Shown: positions 58,830 through 64,000 of the stretch, in pieces
How the letters are laid out: each line of letters begins with the position of its first letter
Position numbering within the stretch: position 1 is the first letter of the stretch
Assembly (NCBI GenBank): GCA_015068495.1
Contig: SVKL01000004.1
Coordinates: 1-64,000, forward strand
DNA from: Oscillospiraceae bacterium
Lineage (GTDB): Bacteria; Bacillota; Clostridia; Oscillospirales; Oscillospiraceae
Direction: 5' to 3'
Length of the DNA stretch: 64,000 nucleotides
The notes under the pieces: generated by a model
Database searches by the model: none
Told to the model about the DNA's origin: nothing
Seen by the model: only the letters and a program-made list of their open reading frames with translations
Position numbers and translations under genes: made by a program

Positions 58830-59921
58830 CTATGCGTTGGGATGGTCGCTTAAGTCCACCTGCGATTTATCCAAGGGGTTAAAGCTCTCTTCCTCCTCAA
58901 TTTGAGAGGGAAGGACAATCTCCTGAATATACCAGCTTGTCAGCAGGTCACAGGCTTTCGCATCCTTCATTTTCCCGTCGCCGTAGAAGTCATCACAGAT
59001 TTTCAAATCGTGCTTTAGGTTGCTGTTTTCCCCGGCAGATACCCGGGCAGCAGCGCCTGCGTTGGTCACCGCATCCAGTTCCTGCAGCGCCTTCAGACAA
59101 TAGCGGTAGCTCAGCAACGCGCCGGAATACTGGAATTGGGTGTCTTCATTATTCTTGCAAGCCATTGTGGCTGCGAAGCTGGCATCCTGCTCAATGGCAA
59201 TACTGGCGCGGCGGGCCATCTCTCTGCACATGGCAAAGGGCAGCATAACCGGCGGTGTTTGCGGATTCACGCAGGCTTCACCGGTAAGGCCGACCGTCAC
59301 GCCGGTTATACCCCGGGCAGTATAGCGGTCTGCCCAGCCCAGCTTTTTCACCGGCTCCATCGGCCCTGCGAACACGGACAAGGACTGCTCATACACCAGC
59401 TCTTCATAGCCCTTTGCCGCCTGCGCTGCCAAAGTGTCAAAATCGGCAAATACCACATCGCCCTTTGCATCCCGCTGCATCTGGTCTGCCAGCGCGTTGG
59501 CCAAATCCCGATAGTAGACCGCCGCATTTTCCATTTCCGTAATGGTATTATCGGTCTCCTCCAAGCGGATATCCTCCGACAAGGGACCGGAATACTGATT
59601 GAGGCTATACAGCCCTGTATTGAGGAAAATCAGCGCCGCCACAGCCGCGCAAATCCAGCCGCCCCAGCGGATGGGGTTCCATTTGAGTATAATCATCAAA
59701 ACGACAGTTAAAATTCCTAACGCAATCAGCAGCAGCAAAAGCGTCTGCCAAACGCAGAAATCCACGCCGCTGCTCCACCCCGAAAGAAACACTTGCGCCA
59801 TTCGGGTCACGTAAGGGTAAATCATATCCACCAACGCGGTATGGGCCTTGGCAAATTCCCGCAGTGCCCAAGTGCAGGCCAGCAGGATTGCTGCCGTCAA
59901 ATACCCTCGCCAATATTTCAA
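58830..59921 (-). CDS. DUF3810 family membrane protein with degenerate HExxH site
   Basis: A 363-residue protein with three N-terminal hydrophobic segments (about 5-22, 55-80 and 88-105) and a large external domain. Blocks such as PVKKLGWADRY and AATMACKNNEDTQFQYSGAL match DUF3810, which I recall as zincin-like. The expected HExxH is replaced by REMAR (PFAMCREMARRAS), so zinc peptidase activity is probably lost. The start codon is TTG at 59921 with AGGAGG nine bases upstream. It is followed closely by rsmG. Confidence 0.8.
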   Translation of the reverse strand: MKYWRGYLTAAILLACTWALREFAKAHTALVDMIYPYVTRMAQVFLSGWSSGVDFCVWQTLLLLLIALGILTVVLMIILKWNPIRWGGWICAAVAALIFLNTGLYSLNQYSGPLSEDIRLEETDNTITEMENAAVYYRDLANALADQMQRDAKGDVVFADFDTLAAQAAKGYEELVYEQSLSVFAGPMEPVKKLGWADRYTARGITGVTVGLTGEACVNPQTPPVMLPFAMCREMARRASIAIEQDASFAATMACKNNEDTQFQYSGALLSYRYCLKALQELDAVTNAGAAARVSAGENSNLKHDLKICDDFYGDGKMKDAKACDLLTSWYIQEIVLPSQIEEEESFNPLDKSQVDLSDHPNA

Positions 59922-59964
59922 AGGACAACGCCTCCTTTTCCGTTCATTGGGAACATTTAGTATA

Positions 59965-61266
59965 TCACATTATTCCGCAATTGTCCAGTATTCCCAACAC
60001 CCCATCTTTATACAGTTCTGTCACCGTAACCTGCCGGATTTGATTGTGTAAATCCTTGCCACGCACATATACTTTCACATAATTCGGGGTGTGTCCTATA
60101 TAGTATGCCCCATCTTCCTCCTCGAAAAGCACCGAAACAACGCTGCCCACCATTTTTTGCCGGTAATCCCGGGACATTTCTTCTGCCACGGCAATGGCCT
60201 TGCGGCTTCTTGCCTCCTTCACGGCGTTACCCAGCTGCCCGTCCATTTTGTCTGCCGGTGTGCCCGGCCGGCGGGAATAGGGGAAAATGTGCATATCCGC
60301 AAAGCCGCATTTCCGGATGAAGACAAGCGACTGGGCAAATTCCTCCTCTGTTTCGCCGGGGAACGCCACAATCATATCCGTGGTAACGGCGCAGCCGGGG
60401 AAATAGCGACCCAGCAGCTGCACGCTTTCCAAATACCGGGATGTGTCGTACTTCCGCTTCATTCGCTTCAGCACCGTATCGCAGCCGGATTGCATAGACA
60501 AATGAAACTGGGGACACAGATTCGGCAGCTTTTGCAAGCGGCTGCAGAATTCCTCTGTTACAATCCGCGGCTCCAAAGAGCCCAGCCGTATCCGCAAATC
60601 GGGAACCTCCCGGCAAATTGCCTCTATCAGGTCTGCAAGCTTCGGCTTTCCCGGCAGGTCTACGCCCCAAGAGGCGATTTCGATACCTGTAATCACAATT
60701 TCCCGATAACCCTGCGCTGCCAGTTCCCGGGTCTGCTGCACCGCCAAGGAAATGGGCGCAGACCTGACAGGTCCCCGGGTATAGGGGATGATGCAGTAGC
60801 TGCAGAAGTTCACGCAGCCGTCCTGCACCTTCAGCATCGCTCTGGTGCGTCCTTCCAGCCCCCCTGCAGGCAATACCTCAAAGCTGCGGCGCTTCAGCGC
60901 CTCATCCAGCACCCTTGCCTTGACCTTTGTATGGGCGGTGGCAATCACCTGCTGCAAGAATTCTGCCCTGTCCCCGCTGCCGCCAATCACGTCCACATCC
61001 AGTTTTTCCAAGCTGTCTGCTGCGTGCTGGGGATAGCAGCCGCACACGGCAATCACCGCCTGCGGGTTTTCCCGACGGCAGCGGCGAATGACCGCGCGGT
61101 TTTTCTTGTCCGCAACAGCCGTTACCGAGCAGGTGTTGATAATATACACATCACAAGGCTCGTGAAAAGCGCCAATTTCGTGGCCTTGCGCCGCCAAAAG
61201 TTGCTCCATTGCCTGTGTTTCGTACTGATTTACCTTGCAACCGAGGGTGTAAAATCCAAATTTCAT
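59965..61266 (-). CDS. mtaB: tRNA t6A37 methylthiotransferase MtaB
   Basis: A 433-residue radical SAM methylthiotransferase that converts t6A37 to ms2t6A37 in tRNA. Three parts are visible: the N-terminal UPF0004 domain with cluster cysteines (TLGCKVNQYE, NTCSVT and CGCYPQ), the radical SAM core with CVNFCSYC near 150, and a C-terminal TRAM domain. YTLGCKVNQYE and the ADMHIFPYSRRPGTPA block place it with MtaB rather than MiaB or RimO. The ribosome binding site is weak (no AGGAGG before the ATG). Confidence 0.95.
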   Translation of the reverse strand: MKFGFYTLGCKVNQYETQAMEQLLAAQGHEIGAFHEPCDVYIINTCSVTAVADKKNRAVIRRCRRENPQAVIAVCGCYPQHAADSLEKLDVDVIGGSGDRAEFLQQVIATAHTKVKARVLDEALKRRSFEVLPAGGLEGRTRAMLKVQDGCVNFCSYCIIPYTRGPVRSAPISLAVQQTRELAAQGYREIVITGIEIASWGVDLPGKPKLADLIEAICREVPDLRIRLGSLEPRIVTEEFCSRLQKLPNLCPQFHLSMQSGCDTVLKRMKRKYDTSRYLESVQLLGRYFPGCAVTTDMIVAFPGETEEEFAQSLVFIRKCGFADMHIFPYSRRPGTPADKMDGQLGNAVKEARSRKAIAVAEEMSRDYRQKMVGSVVSVLFEEEDGAYYIGHTPNYVKVYVRGKDLHNQIRQVTVTELYKDGVLGILDNCGIM

Positions 61267-61324
61267 CGTCTAATTTACCAATTATCGCTTTCTGTGCAGA
61301 ATGTTTTTCTTATTGTTTTCCCAA

Positions 61325-61353
61325 TTGATATATACGTCTTTTTTCCGTATAAT
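61325..61353 (+). promoter_or_regulatory. sigma-A promoter of the HPr-like gene
   Basis: TTGATA, a 17-base spacer and perfect TATAAT, about 62 bases before the start. Confidence 0.85.
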
Positions 61354-61414
61354 ACATACCGTTGCCATTATACTCGAAAAAAAACCGTTTGTATAGCACC
61401 GGAGGCTATTTTCT

Positions 61415-61645
61415 ATGAGTTTTCACATTCGTTTAACCTCTTTTGAACAAGTAAAGACGTTTGTTGCGCTGGCTGCCCGGCAGCCCTTTGATGTCCAAGT
61501 GGGCAATGAACGGCAGACCATCAACGGCAAAGACCTGATGGGAATGTTCTGTTTGGACTATTCCCGCCCCGTGAACGTCTACGTGAATTGTTCTGCAGAT
61601 GAATTCAAATCCTTTCAGCAGGATGCGTTGGCTTTGCAAAGCTGA
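61415..61645 (+). CDS. HPr-like protein lacking the PTS histidine
   Basis: A 76-residue protein with the HPr fold pattern: the block INGKDLMGMFCLD aligns with the HPr/Crh segment around Ser46. The active-site HARPA region with His15 is absent (the equivalent stretch is SFEQVKTFVALAAR), and the Ser46 position is Asp40. It therefore cannot act as a phosphocarrier; it could be a Crh-like regulator locked in a phosphoserine-like state. The start follows GGAGG. It is a single gene between its own promoter and terminator. Confidence 0.75.
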   Translation: MSFHIRLTSFEQVKTFVALAARQPFDVQVGNERQTINGKDLMGMFCLDYSRPVNVYVNCSADEFKSFQQDALALQS

Positions 61646-61646
61646 T

Positions 61647-61681
61647 ACCGCCGCTTCGGGAATTCCCGAGGCGGTTTTTTT
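61647..61681 (+). terminator. intrinsic terminator of the HPr-like gene
   Basis: CCGCTTCGGG, AATT, CCCGAGGCGG, then TTTTTTT, starting one base after the stop codon. Confidence 0.92.
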
Positions 61682-61797
61682 ATAAAAAACAGTAGGCAAA
61701 TAAAAACAAATGTGCTATTATATAGGTAACTGTGAACAAATTTCAGCTTATTGCTCCGGCAAGAGAAAAAGCGAACTGCAGGGAAAGAGGTGGCGTT

Positions 61798-62289
61798 ATG
61801 CGGATTTTGGGCATTGACCCGGGTTACGGGATTACCGGCTTTGGCCTCATTGAGGCACAGCGAAACCAATTCAGTCTGCTTCGCTGCGGCGCAATTACCA
61901 CCCCTGCGGGTATGGATTTTTCCGCCCGGCTGGAGATTATTTACAACGATATGACCGAGCTGTTAAGAGTAGCAAAACCGGATGCCGTTGCCATTGAAGA
62001 GCTGTTTTTCGGGCAGAATGTGACCACCGGTATCGGTGTTGCCCAAAGCCGGGGCGTGATTTTGCTTGCCATCCGGCAGGCAGGCTTAGAGGTCTCCCAG
62101 TACAAGCCTATGCAGGTCAAGCAGGCGGTGGTTGGCTACGGAAATGCCACCAAGCATCAGGTTATGGATATGACCAAGCGGATTCTGAATCTCCCCCAAA
62201 TGCCAAAGCCCGACGATGCTGCCGATGCCATTGCCATTGCCCTGTGCCACGCCCGGTCTGCCACCAGTCTGCTCTCCCGGCTTAAATAA
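61798..62289 (+). CDS. ruvC: Holliday junction resolvase RuvC
   Basis: A 163-residue endonuclease that cuts Holliday junctions in recombination repair. The acidic catalytic set is complete: Asp7 (LGIDPG), Glu67/68 (IEELFF) and Asp140/143 (DDAADAIAIAL). The start MRILGID follows AGAGGTGG; the frame is open 22 codons further upstream without a site. It begins a ruv operon in which an acyltransferase-like gene separates ruvC and ruvA by about 1.15 kb. Confidence 0.96.
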   Translation: MRILGIDPGYGITGFGLIEAQRNQFSLLRCGAITTPAGMDFSARLEIIYNDMTELLRVAKPDAVAIEELFFGQNVTTGIGVAQSRGVILLAIRQAGLEVSQYKPMQVKQAVVGYGNATKHQVMDMTKRILNLPQMPKPDDAADAIAIALCHARSATSLLSRLK

Positions 62290-62304
62290 TATGAGGAGCC
62301 GCTT

Positions 62305-63417
62305 ATGACTTTGGATACAATGAAGAAACGTCTGTCTATGGCGCAGCTTCCCCCTGTTTTTGAAAGTTTCTATCCCAAAATTGCCCATCTGTGGCAGGCG
62401 CATACCGATAAGATTCTTTCTGACGAATACATCACCCAAACGCTGGATGCCTGTCACGCGCTGACCCCCTACCGTGAGCAAATTCTCAGGAATGCCCGGC
62501 TGGTGCGGAAAAGCCCCGCTTTGCGGCTTTTGGTGTGCCTGCTGGAGCAATGGGTGCGCATAGGCGGCAATCTGAACGACAGTTCTTATACCCCACCTGA
62601 GGGGATTGATTTTCTCCACTTATTCCCCGCCATCCCCACGATGCCGGAAACAGTCGCGTACCTGCATCAGCGGAATGTGCCGGAAAGCGTGATTATCGCC
62701 ACAATGCAGGAATACGATGCCTCTGTGCAGATGCGTTTGCTGGCAACCGGCAAGCCTTGCTTCACCGTCGACCGGCTCAATTGGCTGCAGCGGTTAATCC
62801 ACAACCGCTACCTGCATATCGGCAGATTCAATTTCGATTTGCCCGCCAAACACCCGCTGGGCGTGCGGGTTTACGAAAGCTGCGACGGCGAAATTGCCCT
62901 TTTGGCAGATGACCTGCAGATCCGGGAAACTGATGAAGCCTTCTTTGGACACCCCTGTGTAAACGGCCTTGTGCAAGAAAAAACCGTCACCCTGCCCAAA
63001 GCTTGCTGGCATCAGCGGCTAGGCCCCGACGACAAGCTGGTAAACATTCATATCCCCAGAGCCGGGGCTTTTGACAAGCAAACCGTTTTGCAATCCTTTC
63101 AGCAAGCCAGAGAGGTGTTTGCCGCCTGCTATCCCGATGAGCCCTTCGGGGCATTTCGCTGCTGCTCTTGGCTGCTGTCAGAGGATTTGCACAGCATTTT
63201 GAAGCCCGATTCCAATATTTTGGCTTTTCAGTCTTTCTTTACAAAGACACCCACCCAAAGCACCGGGCAAGGGATTTTCCCCTTTGTTTTCCCCGGTTGT
63301 CCCACAGACAACGCAAGTTTTTCCGCCCTGCCGGAGGATACCGGTCTGCAGCGCGCCGTGAAACAGCGCTATTTAGACGGTGGCTGTATCCGCGATGGCG
63401 CAGGATTTTTCTTCTAA
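62305..63417 (+). CDS. acyltransferase domain protein (NAT_N/GNAT_C-like)
   Basis: A 370-residue soluble protein with two parts: a helical N-terminal domain (about 1-170) and a C-terminal domain whose NIHIPRAGAF, FRCCSWLLSEDL and LKPDSNILAFQSFF blocks resemble bacterial acyltransferase-domain proteins with a GNAT-like C-terminus. I recognise the type from these blocks but not its substrate. It lies 15 bases after ruvC and 26 before ruvA, with its own ATG and a modest AGGAG site, so it is co-transcribed with the recombination genes. Confidence 0.65.
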   Translation: MTLDTMKKRLSMAQLPPVFESFYPKIAHLWQAHTDKILSDEYITQTLDACHALTPYREQILRNARLVRKSPALRLLVCLLEQWVRIGGNLNDSSYTPPEGIDFLHLFPAIPTMPETVAYLHQRNVPESVIIATMQEYDASVQMRLLATGKPCFTVDRLNWLQRLIHNRYLHIGRFNFDLPAKHPLGVRVYESCDGEIALLADDLQIRETDEAFFGHPCVNGLVQEKTVTLPKACWHQRLGPDDKLVNIHIPRAGAFDKQTVLQSFQQAREVFAACYPDEPFGAFRCCSWLLSEDLHSILKPDSNILAFQSFFTKTPTQSTGQGIFPFVFPGCPTDNASFSALPEDTGLQRAVKQRYLDGGCIRDGAGFFF

Positions 63418-63443
63418 AGAAGCTTTTCTAAAGGAGTATTGTT

Positions 63444-64000
63444 ATGCTATATTACGTTTCCGGACAGGTCGCTGTTTTAGAGCCGGGCCTTGCGGTCATT
63501 GACTGTGGTGGCGTGGGCTACGGCTGCCGTGTCACCGCCTATACCGCCGCCCAGCTGAAATTGAATCAGCCGGCAAAGCTCTATATCACCGAGGCTATCC
63601 GGGAGGATGCCTACGATATCTACGGCTTTATCGACCGGGAGGAGCAGCGGTGCTATGACCTGCTCACCTCTGTCAACGGTGTAGGGCCTAAGGCGGCGCT
63701 GGCAATTCTGTCGGCAGGTCCGCAGAATTTCACCTTGGCTGTGATGACCGGAGATGAAAAGCTCCTCACCGCCGCCCAAGGCGTGGGCAAAAAGATTGCC
63801 CAGAGAATCATTTTGGAGCTAAAGGACAAAATGGGCGGCGCAAACACAGAGATTGACTTCTCCTCCCCCGTAGCTTCCGCTCCCGTGGCAGAAAGCCATA
63901 CCGCTTTGGCAACCCAGGCGCTGAAGGAGCTGGGCTACTCCCCTGCGGAAATCGCCACCGCCTTGAAGGGTGTTGACCCCAACGCCTCCACCGAGGAAAT
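63444..64000 (+). CDS. ruvA: Holliday junction DNA helicase subunit RuvA (3' end beyond window)
   Basis: A partial gene: 185 codons are present and the frame is still open at the window end. RuvA binds the four-way junction and loads RuvB. The N-terminal OB fold begins MLYYVSGQVAVL, the two helix-hairpin-helix motifs read VNGVGPKAALAIL and AQGVGKKIAQRII, and the flexible linker and start of the RuvB-binding C-terminal domain (ATQALKELGYS) are included. The start ATG follows AAAGGAG. ruvB is expected just outside. Confidence 0.96.
   Translation, partial: MLYYVSGQVAVLEPGLAVIDCGGVGYGCRVTAYTAAQLKLNQPAKLYITEAIREDAYDIYGFIDREEQRCYDLLTSVNGVGPKAALAILSAGPQNFTLAVMTGDEKLLTAAQGVGKKIAQRIILELKDKMGGANTEIDFSSPVASAPVAESHTALATQALKELGYSPAEIATALKGVDPNASTEE

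Noticed and set aside
1-64000. CRISPR array, prophage, IS transposase, rRNA operon or replication origin
   Set aside because: No regularly spaced repeats, cas, phage, transposase, rRNA or dnaA-like sequences were seen in the window.

Overview
The window reads as a chromosomal segment of an anaerobic, low-to-mid GC Gram-positive bacterium of class Clostridia, most likely Oscillospirales (Ruminococcaceae/Oscillospiraceae-like). The family assignment is inference from gene content. The basis is strong AGGAGG ribosome binding sites, sigma-A promoters, pyruvate phosphate dikinase, LexA, Gls24/FakA, the YfmF/YfmH pair, a flavodiiron-rubredoxin protein, a rubrerythrin-like protein and several DUF families typical of gut Clostridia. 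I see no prophage, insertion sequence transposase, CRISPR array or rRNA operon. The visible mobile or repetitive signal is small palindromic intergenic repeats, one inverted-repeat-bounded element and a duplicated tRNA fragment.

Layout. 1-9.2 kb: a small unknown protein, ppdK, lexA with a divergent ferritin-like gene, an EF-G paralogue and a U32 peptidase. 9.3-13.4 kb: maf-mreC-mreD-mrdA, the cell elongation block. 13.6-20.5 kb: DUF2284, LMW tyrosine phosphatase, a self-contained 26-residue membrane protein unit, a beta-propeller glycosidase-like protein, a thioesterase, an exported SLH-like protein, an MFS transporter and a DUF3048 lipoprotein. 20.5-21.2 kb: tRNA-Leu(TAA) in a scrambled repeat-rich locus. 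21.3-28.3 kb: gpmI (start codon out of frame), gls24-fakA separated by a structured element, YihY, DUF5685 and a J-domain protein, and DUF2461. 28.4-35.4 kb: a six-gene sugar/polyol/amino-sugar cluster on the minus strand, without a transporter. 35.6-41.2 kb: a glycosidase-like membrane protein and prmA, divergent from yfmF-yfmH-lgt. 41.3-49.5 kb: flavodiiron protein and ZIP transporter under a shared palindrome, an exonuclease, a radical SAM protein, a membrane protein, and an SDR/ferredoxin/zinc-ribbon operon divergent from a Crp/Fnr regulator. 49.7-53.2 kb: gap, glcK and pgi. 53.2-61.3 kb: pnp-prt-alr, an orphan peptide-binding lipoprotein, rsmG, DUF3810 and mtaB. 61.4-64 kb: an HPr-like protein and ruvC-acyltransferase-ruvA (ruvA is cut by the window end).

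How it works together. Five glycolysis-linked enzymes (glcK, pgi, gap, gpmI, ppdK) suggest sugar fermentation with a PPi-linked pyruvate step. The flavodiiron protein, the ferritin-like protein and the Crp/Fnr operon suggest oxygen or redox defence. The most interesting regulatory readings are the FDP/ZIP divergent promoter with a Fur-family-like palindrome, and a perfect palindrome centred at -41.5 of the ferredoxin operon next to its Crp/Fnr gene. The best candidate for an undescribed pathway is the six-gene cluster at 28.4-35.4 kb.
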